NCBI GenBank assembly: GCA_022829145.1
Contig: CM040746.1
Span: forward strand, 8,388,684-8,452,683
DNA: 64,000 nt
From: Albula goreensis
Lineage: Eukaryota; Chordata; Actinopteri; Albuliformes; Albulidae
Reading direction: 5' to 3'
The notes beneath the pieces were generated by a model, which was given only the letters and a program-made list of their open reading frames with translations, was not told the origin of the DNA and did no database searches. Position numbers and translations under genes: made by a program. Below, piece after piece: positions 21,701 to 33,800 of the stretch (positions are counted from its first letter, which is position 1; each line of letters starts with the position of its first letter).

Positions 21701-24700
21701 AAGGGTTGTGATTAAAGTCATTATCGCACAAAGAGGAACTTTGCAAATTGTAAAGATAAATGCGCAAAGGAGCCTTTTTTCACCACGGATACTTGTCGAA
21801 CGGCTACTGGCATAGCAAAGCTTGCAAAGCATGTTGAAAGAACCTCCCTCCTCTCTTGTTCCCATGCGCCTGTCTTGGTGGGGGTGGGGAGTCGCTTCAT
21901 GGTACAGTTATTAAAATAATTGTGCATAGTCCACAGCCCACCCCTCCTCCTGGTTATCTTCTTTGTAAGAAGCACACTGAAGCGCCATGTTATAGCACAC
22001 TGCTTGAGCAGGAGCTTGTACGTACTCAGAACGGGAAATGCACGGGAACATGGCTTCCTTATCTAATTTTATATACCTTTGCGCGAGGACGGTAAACCGT
22101 CAAGAGTCTATAAACATTCCGCTTGTTTTACAAATAATAATAATAATAGAATAATTAACCCATGTATGGGATGCGGTTTACTTGGGTGTAAGCATTATCT
22201 CAGGCGGTTTTTTTGAGGTAGCGATCGGTGATGAGCCTAGCAAACTGTCACTGTTTCTTCACCGAGCCTCATGAAACCACGAGCCCCAGGCCGCCAACAG
22301 TCCAGGATGCGTCGACTTGTCCGTGGTGTTCTGTTTGCACTTGCACACACAAGTTTTTAGCACACCGCCTCGGAGTAGGAACATGGGGTCGCCAAGTCCC
22401 ACAATACCCGTCAAACCAAAGTAACACAATGATTCATCTCGCATTCTGTAGGAGAATGTTCTTATTAGTACTAATTGTAGTAGTAATAGTAGTATAAAAG
22501 CGAAAACTGGCTTGCTCCATGAAGGTTGCGCGCCGGGCCTTCGGAGATCATTACGATTAGCCAGATTGCCCGCATAACAACCCAACCAATGTGGCATAAA
22601 TGAAAGTTCTACAATAAAAGATTTGTAGGGTATGCAGATGTCGGGTATTTTACAGTTGTGCTCATTTGAGAATTAAAAAGTAGCATCATATTAGGTAATG
22701 AGTGTGTGCAATTTAGCTGACTCCCAGGCCGATCTCCAGGTTAGCTGCTGAATTAAATGTATTAATGAATCTATCCATGGTGGACTACAGAATTACCATT
22801 TCCTTTCCGAAATATGCCTATTGTTTTATAACGTTATGGCTTTCCTCAGTCAATTTGTACCTCTAACCCAATTCAATATGTGATCATGTGCAATGAGACT
22901 AAATCTGAGAAACACTTGTGTTTTCCAGTATAAGTTATATTTTTTAAATAATAATTATTAATAATTATGTTAAATCACAACATAGTGTGCATATGTATGA
23001 AAAAGAGTAAAATACTAATATTGGATTCATATATATAAACACACACACACACACTCCAATATATACATTTGTTTAAATTATTTTTCCATATAATTGATAA
23101 ATTACCATCATCTTGGGATGAACAACAAATTTTCTTACTCCTGCTCAGACAGAGATAAACAGGTAATTCTTTTATGTGGAGAATCAGCAAAAGCCAAATG
23201 TTTTCTGTGTCTTCCTCTTCTTCTAGTGTACAAACTCTACAAAGTAAACTATTAGATTACATGTTTTGTAGCAGATCCTTTTGCATACAGGTTCACATTA
23301 AATCTAAACAGACCCACCTATGAGAAGCAGTATAAGTGTAAACACTTGTGCTTCACTTAAGGTGGTATTTAACAGTACTTGCTTTAAAATACAGGTGTGC
23401 TTGTGTGTGTGTTTTGCTACTCCTAGGTAACATTCAGTCACTGTCTGTGCTTTTTTGCATTTTTACATACCACACGAGTAGGGTACTTAAGTTCACAAGC
23501 TTCAATGAGATTACTTCAGTGTAGGTATGCTCTGAGGCCATTTAGGCAGATTTGCCTTTACATTGGATACCAAATATCTTAATAATCTTTTTCTGATCAA
23601 CATCTTTACTGAGGTTTTTCTTGCTCTCCAACCACATTGTTACAGAGAACACATTGTTCGAATCCAGGCTCATTTATCATGTGAGTTAAGAAATTATGCT
23701 CAGTGTTATGTGTAAAAGGGCCACAGACACCTTTTAACAGGTCTTATTTATGCAATCTTGTTTTCAAGGTAGATCCATTGATAGTTATCCAAACCACTGA
23801 ACAATTCTTAGTCTATCTTTTTCCATGAGAGTGCACTCACTAGATTTGCCTGAAGTAATCCTAAATCTAGAAATATTTTCTTCCTTATTATCTTTCCTTC
23901 TTATATAATTCCATTGGATGGAGGCCTAATATGAAGATTTCGGGTCAAGCCCTACTTGTGTCTGTAAAAACCTCTTCCCAAAATTCCACTATCCTCAGAC
24001 AATGCCTCATACAATGGAAAAGCATACCATTCTCTTTTCCATATTTCATGTGTAATTCCAAAATGTTACAAATGAACTTATTCAATTTTTCTGGTGTGAT
24101 GTATTTACACAGTGCCCAATTATATTGGAGTGTTTGATATACTTCTTTGTATTTGGGTGCTCTTACATGCAGCTCTCCATGCTTACACAGTGTAATAATA
24201 TATATTTTTAATAATGTGTAGAGCACACAGCCACTTACCACCCACATGATATTCAATCACGTTTTTCAGGAATCTGCCACTACAAGGCTTATCTGCCACA
24301 ATCCACGGCTTAAACTTGTCATCTCCAATTATTTATTTAACTCAGTCAACAGATTCTAAATAACAAGCATAGGTACAGTCTGTTTTTAGTTTTCTAACCA
24401 TCTAACATAACAAGCTGCTATTGACATTATATACTTGAAAATTAACCAAATATCTAATAATTCAACCCTGAAAAAAACACCATTTTATTATGTTGTACAT
24501 TGTAAGTGTTTTATATTGTTTCATACATTAAATTGTACCGTCAAAGAGGAGATTAATGAAATCTAGTAGTATCTGTGACTCATAATTAGATAATTACATT
24601 ATTTGATTTACCCAATATTGGAAGTCTTTATATACAATGTAACCGCAATGTAATTATTTAACCTTCTTCTGCCGATTTCATAAATAAGCCTGTTTTTCAA

Positions 24701-25300
24701 CAAGGCTGTTAGGTATGAAATGTTTCAAAATAACAGAAAGGTAATACAGTATCTTACGACAGCGCCATTGAACATCTCTGGGTGTAATATTCTAGCCCTA
24801 GCCAATCCTGGAATCCCCCTTGGGACAACTGATACTAATAAATAATACACGACATGTTGGAATTTAAAATGGCATAATCATCACTATTAGCTAACTAGAT
24901 CGCATTAACGTCCGTCTATAAAATAGTATAGCAGCTACTAGCTGCTTTCAAATAACTCTGGATGGCTAGCTAGTCATGTATGCGATGTAGTTAGCCTTTT
25001 GCATTCTTTACTCATGTCGTTTATAATATAAAACAACTACTACTATCTACTTGTAAACTAGCAGGCTAAGTCAATCAGCAGTTCTGCAAAGCTAGCTAGC
25101 TACCTAACAATCGCGTGAAGGTCGAGTAAGCTAAAGTTAGCCAAGAGGACACTGGCTAAAAGGTTGTCAAATGAATAAATGTGCTACCACAACAACTAAG
25201 AGCGTGGTAAATATATATAACATATACCGATGAAACAGGAGAAATAAAAGTTCATCCTACGGACTGCGATTTTCCAGGCTATTGGAGCAGTAGACTGAAG
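21701..25300. other. Intergenic stretch between the ints6l promoter and the 25.3-kb E-box site
   Basis: It is AT-rich with no recognisable gene. The only structured item I see is the LINE fragment at 23900-24256; the rest looks like single-copy intergenic sequence. Confidence 0.6.
23900..24256 (-). mobile_element. Degenerate LINE (L1/Tx1-type) ORF2 C-terminal fragment
   Basis: The minus-strand reading contains NGMLFHCMRHCLRIVEFWEEV, preceded by a PEKLNKF-type segment. The H-C-x3-C-x3-FW pattern matches the conserved C-terminal zinc-knuckle region of fish L1-like ORF2 (LFHCMWxCxxIxxFWxEV). It is only a short remnant with no reverse transcriptase domain. Confidence 0.55.
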
Positions 25301-25339
25301 GAACGCTCCCTGTACCAGTTGTGAAAACATCATTGTAAA

Positions 25340-25475
25340 CACGTTCACGTGATTAGCCACGTGGAGATGGAACTCTGCTCTGCTTTCCGTGATGTAGTTT
25401 ACGTTGAGCAAGCGTGTTGTGGTGGTAGTCGTGACACGTCCTGCACGTTTTTTCACTACACACTCTTCATCGTAA
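25340..25475 (+). promoter_or_regulatory. Tandem CACGTG E-boxes before a short ORF with a good splice donor
   Basis: Two palindromic CACGTG sites lie at 25346-25351 and 25358-25363, 12 bp apart. Four bases after the second, an ATG at 25367 opens 35 codons (MELCSAFRDVVYVEQ...) that meet ATC|GTAAGA at 25471/25472. This resembles a promoter with a first exon. The protein is unrecognised and may not be real. Confidence 0.35.
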
Positions 25476-27149
25476 GAAAATAGATTAGAAACGAGATTAC
25501 TCACGACCGGGATTTAAACAAATCAACATGACGCACGTCTTCGGTTTTAGCGCGTAGTTTATTTCCCTTTGAAAGTTCAATGGAGACGTAATCTGCATGC
25601 AGCAAAGGAATCCCAAAGCTAGTTTATGAACAGGTTTGGTTTCATGGAGTGATGGCTTATTTAAAATACCCTGTTTTCGTTTCTCATTTAAACACAAAAT
25701 CACCTGCTGACTTACAATGAATGTTTTCTTTCTAGTTGTGCAAGAGAATGCAGCTCACAAGCTAGATGTTTTTGTTTCTTTTCCAGTTTATACTGAAAAA
25801 AAAAAAAAAGTAGGATTTCTTTACACATTTTTTAGAAAAAAATTCCTGGAAAATACCAGTGCTCTTTGTTGGCTGTATGCACTCTGTAAATTATACAGAA
25901 AATTAAAAGAGTACTACGGCAAAACGCATAGTGCTGTGTACATTGCTATTTAACAAGAAAAATCATTGACCACAGATACAATGTCTCTTTTGGCAACTGA
26001 AAGAACGTCTGATCTTTTCAGTAAACCTTTGGGATGGCCGTAGAGCTTCCTTAAAGCCCTCATTTGGAAACTGTTGTTGAATGAACATGAATGCAGGTTC
26101 TAGACGCTTCCCCTTCTCAAGTCAGGAGACTGCGACACTTGATTTGAAATCAAGGGCCACTCAGAACGAAGCAATTAGCAACCACGGGTCATTAAACCAG
26201 GCCCTAGACACTCGAAATGCACTTGCTCGGAGTCAAAGGAACAACCAATCATGGCCATCTTTTTACCAGCAACTAGGCCCCATGCGCCTTGAAAAGGCTG
26301 TTGGGAAACACTTGGCTGAAAGCCTGCAAAGTTGCTGGCTTGCCTGAAGGGTTTATTGAAATGCCTCATTAAGCCCTATTTCCTTGATCATGTATGATGA
26401 CTTGGCCTCTGAAAGCCATCAAATTTGGCAGTGCTTCTGCATGAACACGCAAATTGTGAAGCGCTAGAGGCTAACTAAGTGTCTGCTACCCACAATTCAC
26501 CCTCTGAGTGGTTTTGGACCAGACTCTGTAACCTACCTATTCTATCCTGGGCCATCATGTCCAGACAAGCAGTAGCACAGTTCTCAAGCATAATACCATC
26601 TGAAGTCATCTTTCTAGATTAGGACACAGTTTCAGTTTTAGACAAATGGCTGATGACACATAACAGTGTGCGCATTGAAATCAGTCTTGGATATGCAAAG
26701 AACAGGAAACTTTACACTCATGTTTATCTTTGCACTGTTGTAACATTGTGTTGTTTTAGAAATTATTTCCCACCCCTCTAAGTTCTATTTAAAAATGTAT
26801 ATAAGTGACATGCAAATGTGAGCTTTCCAATTGTATATTTTATTAAATTTATTAAGAAGTTTATTTGGAAGTATGTTGAATGTATACTAGTCCAGATTGT
26901 ATTGTTTTATTATTTCATTTTTTAAATGGTCAGTAGTAATGGGGGTGTGGTTCCCCTTCTGCTCTACGACCCTTGTGAGTTAGCCCTTGAGGTCAAAGGT
27001 CAGCAGGATCTCATTCTGGCACAGTCTCTTTCTGGCTGTCTTGCTGCTTACATTTTCCATTAGTAGCAGTCACACAGAAGTTGTGCCTCACATGAAAATG
27101 TGCAAAAGCAAATAACACACCTCTCATTCCTGTCATTCCTCTCTTTCAG

Positions 27150-27193
27150 GCCGCAGTTTAACCTGAAACGATATGTGCAAAAGCATGAACCAG
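27150..27193 (+). CDS. Candidate isolated 44-bp exon, gene unknown
   Basis: A CTCTCTTTCAG|G acceptor and an ACCAG|GTGAGT donor bracket 44 bp with only one open frame (PQFNLKRYVQKHEP, phase 1 in and phase 1 out). Both splice sites are near consensus. I do not recognise the peptide. The ATG exon at 25367 ends in phase 0, so another exon would be needed to join them. It could be a chance pair of sites. Confidence 0.3.
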
Positions 27194-27636
27194 GTGAGTG
27201 TCTGTATTTGGGGCTCCTGATTGGCTAATATACCGTAAAAATGCAGGCTGGGTTCACAAGTGCAGGTCGGCACCTGAAGTATAGGCATCGGTCGTTCCAG
27301 TCCATATTAGGTCATAATCTGACCAGAATAGTAGGATAGCAGTAGTAGGATACAGACACCTCACAGTTCTTGGTGCTGTAAGATTACCCACCATGTTCCT
27401 TTTTCTTAGTTCATTCAAATATCATAAATTAGTGTCTGCTTATTCATACCCAAACCCCTTCTCTCTCCCTCACCTTGTGCCCCCCCGTCACCACCACCAC
27501 CAACTTTCCCCCTGTCTGCCTCCCCCATGACAAGTTCAGCTTGTGTAACCCCCCCTTCCCCTGCACAGTGCAATCAGGTACAGGGGCATGTGGACACCTC
27601 ACTGTGGGGTGACCCAGCAAATGGCTGTACAGAATA

Positions 27637-27820
27637 ATGGTTAGGGAAATGGGCCTGTAACTCAGGGGTTTTAGGGCCAGTTCACCAGTGGGCTCTCCGC
27701 TATTGTACCCTGGAGCTACGCACCTCACCTGAACTGCCTCAGTAAATATCCAGCAGAATGAATGGATTGCGAGCAGAAACCTGTGAGTTGTAAGAGTGTC
27801 TGCTGAATGCCCAGAATTAT
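27637..27820 (+). mobile_element. tRNA-derived SINE copy, plus orientation
   Basis: GGTTAGGGAAATGGGCCTGTAACTCAGGGGTT (tRNA-like head) is followed by ATTGTACCCTGGAGC, GAACTGCCTCAGTAAATATC and a tail AAGAGTGTCTGCTGAATGCC. Confidence 0.75.
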
Positions 27821-28434
27821 AAATAATGAGTATCAGCTGCAACTGTGAGAGCTGTCTAAAGGAGGGGGAGATACAAGAGAGCAGAATAAAGGAATGGCTC
27901 GCCGACAGCAACGGCTCTTCATTCAGCAGGCCCCATTTCAGAAAACTGCTGTTGACATGATGTTACATTACCTGGGTAACTTTATGTTTCTCACAAGAAC
28001 TTGTGTGGAATCAGCATAACTGACACAAATATAAATATAATATACCAACACTGGGGTAACTTCATAAAATGAACTGAGATTGAATTCATTAATTTAAAAA
28101 CTGTTCATAATTTCTCATGAGGATTTGTCAAATGTTTTGAATTTCAATTAATTTCCTGAACTGAATGGGAATTGTCCCTTGGAGTGAGTCAGTCAATGGA
28201 ACTGACCCAAAGTTTGAAGTGTGCTGCACAGTACTGACACCATGCACAAAACTAATTGCAGTACACTTCCCTGCCACAAGAGGGAGCTTTAAACCTTTGA
28301 GCATTGTTGGCACAAGAGCACAACACTGGCTTGTATTCTGTCTTGGGTGTGGCACCACCATTGAGTAGAGAAGCATAGCAGAGCTTACACACCCACTTGC
28401 AAGCAAGTAAGAGATTGGAATCCTAGCCAAACCT

Positions 28435-28720
28435 ACTTCCTGATTTTATTCAAATAGATACTCGTAAAAAGAAAGCATATAGTGGTGATGAGGGGGTTCC
28501 AGGAACTAGTTAGAAAAGCCTCTCCCCTCATTTGCTTAGTATCTTTCGGAGTAGGATAGCCATGTCACATTGGCAGTATATTCAAGAGCATACATGGCAC
28601 ATGGGGAATTGTTAGGAGGAAGAAAATGATGTTTAAGGCTAAACTAGACATACATTTTCTGATACAGAATTTTGATATTTGTGCATCTTTAGTTCCAAAC
28701 TGCAGGATATAATACACAAC
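28435..28720 (+). repeat. Dispersed repeat family A, copy 2
   Basis: It begins ACTTCCTGATTTTA and contains GGAACTAGTTAGAAAAGCC, TTTGCTTAGTATCTTTCGGA, TAGCCATGTCACATTGGC and AAACTGCAGGATATAATAC, in the same order as copy 1. Confidence 0.65.
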
Positions 28721-29379
28721 TGAAAATGTAAATGTGTTTTATTAGTTTATCATCAAACCAATGGTTATTACTGTTGAACAAATTAAATTAAAGACATGTA
28801 TGTGGATCTGAATATTTACCATTATCCACCTAGGTAAACATAAATTGGCAGAAAAAGATCTCCCATATTTTGGGAGGTGGTAGATTCCAGTCCTAATGTG
28901 CCACTTTCCTGCCACCTTTGGCCTACACAGTAATATAGTTTTGTAGTTGCTTATTAATGATCAATAAAATGACTGAATATGGCAGGGAAGTTTTAAGGAA
29001 CTTGATATGCTGGAAGTATGTTACTTCTGTACTACTTGAAACACTTGCCTTATCATGGTCATGGAGATGATGCACATACTCCTGATAATAATATCTCCTC
29101 TTGACCACTAGGGGGAAGTAATAATTAAAACAGAGCGTACGTGAAAATGTGGTAGTTGATCGTCCTCTACGAGATGTATTTGCATTGTTTTGTGGTATTT
29201 TTGCTATACATTCTCTAATCCAAAAAAATAATACATCATAAAATGCTGGCAGCATATTATCCATGACATTTTAATATAATATTAAATTATTCTCACTCAT
29301 TCTTTTATTCACACTTATTCTCATTTTGTTCTGATCATCCTGCTGTGGTTTATGTACCATGCCTTGGTACATTTTACTG

Positions 29380-29545
29380 TAATTTGAGCTTCCAACCTCA
29401 GAGGTTGTGGGCTAGAATCCCAAGTAGGGCTCCGCCGTACCTTGAGTAAGGTTCTTAACACAAGTTACCTTGGTACACCCAGCTGTATGAATGGAATGCA
29501 TATACACAGTCACTCTGGATAAAAGCTAAACGCCAAAACATAAAA
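29380..29545 (+). mobile_element. tRNA-derived SINE copy, plus orientation
   Basis: The B-box-like GGGCTAGAATCCC is followed by GTACCTTGAGTAAGGTTCTT, CAGCTGTATGAATGGAATGC and a tail CACTCTGGATAAAAGCTAAA. Confidence 0.7.
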
Positions 29546-29833
29546 TCTTCCACAGACATTAAGTGAGGTGGTCTATGGTACCATAAAGACTGAGAGAAAG
29601 AGCCGAGTCCTCATGTATTCAAAAACACAGGGTCAAATGATGGGAGGCAAAAGAGTCCCCTACCCAACCACAAAACAGCAATGTTGACATGTAGGCACTG
29701 GAGGGCCAGGTGCCAGGAGCAAAATGAATTTGTGTTTTGCCCTGCAACTGTAAACGCTGCAAAGATTTGCATGTGAAATCAGGTAAATATTCTGAGTGGA
29801 GAAAGTATTCAGCCGTTAAGTTCTGCTTTCATT

Positions 29834-29839
29834 TTTATT
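29834..29839 (-). terminator. Candidate poly(A) signal (AATAAA) of the FAM124 gene
   Basis: TTTATT on the plus strand, about 310 bp beyond the stop codon, is the nearest canonical signal downstream on the minus strand. Confidence 0.45.
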
Positions 29840-30152
29840 ATACAGTAAACGGATTTTAAAAGGTTTTGGCTATGCAACGTTCTATAAATATTGAAGTTTA
29901 TAATTTACTGCCGTTCCACTCTGTGAAAGATGGCCTACCCACAATTCATGATGGAAAATCCACTACAATGGTAACATTTGGTGTACTTGAAGTGTATTTA
30001 TAAACATATGGCCACTGTGAATATGTATTTTCTCCACCAAAACAAATTATGGTCTGAACAAAATTTCTCATGTTCTTTCAAGAGGTGGAAATCAGGTCTC
30101 TGAAATATACTACAGCCCCAAATCCTAAGTTTCCTCCTGCTCCTGTTTTTAA

Positions 30153-30671
30153 TTAAATGTAGAACTCATCTGTGTAGTAGTTTGGCGACAGGCAAGGGGA
30201 AGCCATATTTTGCTCCAGGATTGGCTGGAATCCAGTTGCTGAAGGCAATGTCCTTCTGGATGCATTGAGGCCTTCTGGAAGCCTGGGACTCAATTGTTTG
30301 TGGTGGCCCTGAGGGAGGTAACATGTCTGGGAGGCTGGTTTGTTGGAGAGTGGGGGTAACTGTGAAAAGTTTTTCTCCAAGCGAGGGGAGACAGAGCTGG
30401 AAGAAGGAGACCCCAGAGAGCCAGAGGAGAGGGAGGAAGAGGAAGTAAAAGACAGTCCACTCAGGACCTCTGGAGAGGAAGGGCTGTCCCACAGTGGCCT
30501 GATGGCTCCTTCTGTCCGACATCTGCAGTTTGGGTACTGAACGCTGGGAATGTCGGAGTCTGGGAAGCTGGCGTGCTGTCTGGAGCTGACCAACAGGGAG
30601 TCTGGACTGAAGGGGCGGAGAGAGGGGAACACATGACCATTCCAGCAGTCCCCTGCAGAGTACTCTCTGAC
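30153..30671 (-). CDS. fam124a: FAM124 gene coding exon 5 with stop (residues 281-452)
   Basis: The acceptor TACCCACAG|GTC opens VREYSAGDCWNGHVFPS and the exon ends YYTDEFYI and TAA at 30153. Ser/Pro-rich and poorly conserved, as in the family. The open frame upstream of 30671 is only translated TG repeat and is not coding. Confidence 0.88.
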   Translation of the reverse strand, partial: VREYSAGDCWNGHVFPSLRPFSPDSLLVSSRQHASFPDSDIPSVQYPNCRCRTEGAIRPLWDSPSSPEVLSGLSFTSSSSLSSGSLGSPSSSSVSPRLEKNFSQLPPLSNKPASQTCYLPQGHHKQLSPRLPEGLNASRRTLPSATGFQPILEQNMASPCLSPNYYTDEFYI

Positions 30672-30816
30672 CTGTGGGTAAAACAAACACACACACATAC
30701 ACATACATGCAGACACACAAACACAGACACACACAGATACTGATATGGATGCACACACACACAGATAAAAATACATACAGGCACAAACACAGAAACAAAC
30801 AGATACACATGTGAAT

Positions 30817-30856
<40 letters not shown>

Positions 30857-33800
30857 CCTTGTTAAATACCCCATGTCTTGTATTTACAGTTCACCAACAT
30901 CATTCCATTCTTGCTTTTCAAAGGCAGGTTTCAGTTCAAGGCTAATTTAAGATGAAAAAATTCATACAGGATATTAAATGTTTGTTGTACACTTACGTAA
31001 TGCATTGTCAGTGCTGTGAAAAAAGCTGTGCATCTCCAAAAGATATAACATTTCAGGAAATGAAAAAATGTATTATTACTTTACGGACGAAAAAAACTAC
31101 TGAAAAGGACTTTGACCTGCAGCAGGATTTTGTTTCCATCATGATCCCGGGTCTGCCACCGGAGGGCGCTAATCGAGATACAGGGGTGAGGCAGATGAGG
31201 CCTAAGGGGTCGGAGGTCGCCGATCCTGAATTCCAAGATGGAGGAGGACAGCCGGACAGGGTTCACCCCAGGAGGCAGGCGCTTCAGGGCCAGCTGGACC
31301 TCGAACCCCAGGCAGGGGCGGCACAGGGTGAAACAGACAAAACCCTCCCTCTCCAGAGACGGCCCCTGGCCCAGGACCGCTGTGTACAGTGTAGCAGAGC
31401 GGGAAAAGGAGGTGTGACGGCAGTACAGGGTGTATCGGACCACCTCTGGCCCATAATGCACCTGCGACAGGAAAGTAATTCAGCAAAAATATGTGAGGGA
31501 GTAGCATATGAGAGTGTGGATGGGCCCATTGGTCTGTATGTTGCTGAGGCTTTTAAGGGAGTAGCAAGCTACCTTAAAAACCTCCGCAGCATATAGACCA
31601 TTTGGCCCATCCACACACAGGAACAGTTTCTTTACAGGAGTCAGACCATGGGGCCCATCCACACACTGGAATATAGCCTTAATTGGAAGCGATCAGCAGG
31701 CCTACATTGCAATACTCTGAAAGGCCCATTTGATTTACATTACATTACATTACATTAAAGGCATTTTTTCAGATGCTCTTGACCAGAGAGATAGCTTGAG
31801 GATAACTTCACTTAGTCCAATGTTTTTTTTCGGCTATAGGCTAAATCACATCCTGTAATTTAAAAATGGTATTGCAAAATTTCCCAAGCACAAAAACTGA
31901 CATGTCAGTGAAAGTAAAAGTGTTTTGGTTGTAGGCTGCAGTTTTTCGTCCACTATTTTCCCTATCTCAAACTCTGAGCTGAACTGTGGCCACAGCCCAT
32001 AATTGCATGGCTGGGACTTGAAGCTTTTGGAACGAGTATCTTACAAAATCATTTGGTCACATGTCATTAACGTATCAGTTAATGACATTTGGTTATGTGT
32101 TATCAGTCTGCTTTATGAATGACTTTGAGCCTAGCAATGAGGCTGTTTCATAACATGAGTGATGATATCATGAATATATGCTGCTAAATAACATGGTCTC
32201 ATTGTTTCAGATTTGGGGAAATGTAATTCATTCACAAAAGGGCTAAAAGGCACTGACCTGCCGAACAGCCCAAAGGGGCAGGTCCCGTGCCCTGCCCAGG
32301 CTATAGAAGCGCTGATCGGCTGGATGGTAGGGGCGTATCCGTTGCCGTGGCAATGCCAGGCACTCGGTGTGGTGGTATCGCCACGGTGGGAGGGACAGGT
32401 GAACCCGCAGTTGCCTGAGGGCCCGGCTCTCAGTCAGCTGTTCTGCCTCTTCCTCCTCTTCCTCCCTCAGGAAGAGAACCACAGCCAGGGCGGGCTGGGC
32501 CAGGGGGGGTCCGGCGGCAGGTGGGGGGTCTCGGGGTAACTCGCGCTCCGATACCCACACTAGCACCTCCGGGGGGGTTAATGGAGGGGCCAAGGTCTGC
32601 AGGACTGCCCCCACTTCCCTCTGCATTCTGCTGCCATGGCCAGGAAGAGTTGGCCAATGGACACACACAACAGGTGGAAGGAAGTCACCTTGGATTGTAA
32701 TTTGACAATGACATCAACCCTGAAATGCTGCCCTGTCACATTTTTACATAATGCTGTTTTTATACAGCTTTATACGACTTAGAGTTTCCTGGAGGGTCAT
32801 ATATATGAGTCAGAGACCCTCGCTGTGCTCAAGGTCAGACTTGAGGCCTGGATACCAATGGACAGGAAATTTAGTTATCAAGAGTTCTCATTATATTATG
32901 TCCTTATCATTTCGAGATTTCTGACAACAAAGCTAGTTTTGAACGTGACAGAAGCTGGAGCCAAAATGGAGACTATCACTTTGAGCTCACAGTCATACAA
33001 ACAGGAGCACACAAAGCAAAGAGAGACCTTTATATTTTAATTCTGTCACATGGTTTAATTTGACAATGAAGTCAGCCATGAAAAGCTACCCTATAATACC
33101 ATTGTAGTTGCTAAGCTGATTTCAGATTAGCAGAAGTCCCCAGAGTCACCAGATGTTTTAAACTGACAAACCGCAGAGGAACAGTTCGGCTGTAACCTGA
33201 GCAGAAACACTCTCTGTTAAACCACTGAAGACCCCATTGATCTTCACTCCACTCCAGGTTCTGGAGAGTCTGCTGGCTTGAGTGTTCCCCCTTAACCCAG
33301 CAACCAACTCAGACCCAAGTATCCAAACAAGGGGAGGTGAGGTAACTTGAATGACCAATTTACACAGCTGATTACACAAGTGCTGGGTCACCACAAAAAC
33401 CACCCCCCAAGACTGGATTTAGACTCTCCTGTTGCTAACTCACATTGTTAGTAAGTCAATGCTGCCTGCTGACCCCTGAAAAGGAATGTGTTTAGCCTCA
33501 TATGTTAAAACTCCCCAACAGCAAATTTACTGACTTGTTTTCTTGATGGATGACTCCAAAATAAAGTAACAGACAGTGGTGACATATTAGTTCACTGAAG
33601 TGTGAAAAATAAGCCCTCCTAATTTGCTCAGGAACCTTGCAAAAAGGGTATCTACATCACATCCATAAAAGAGCCAAGACCATACATGCCAGCAATTTCA
33701 TTTCATTGTCAATTACTTTTTTATGTGTTGGATCGATGTGCAAAATCATCCCAAACTACAGGATGTGACAAAGATTGAAAGCATCACAAATCAGTCAGGC

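Noticed and set aside
25196..25504. 102-residue minus-strand ORF ending in a hydrophobic stretch
   Set aside because: It spans the E-box site in antisense, has no known similarity, and no splice sites consistent with an exon.
30672..30874. MCVCVCV-type N-terminal extension of the FAM124 last exon
   Set aside because: It is translated TG repeat upstream of a clear TACCCACAG acceptor; exon 4 joins exon 5 in phase without it.
31480..31662. ORF with repeating VDGPxGLxxVK units
   Set aside because: The 39-bp repeat unit has a length divisible by three, which keeps all frames open; it is intronic and palindromic.
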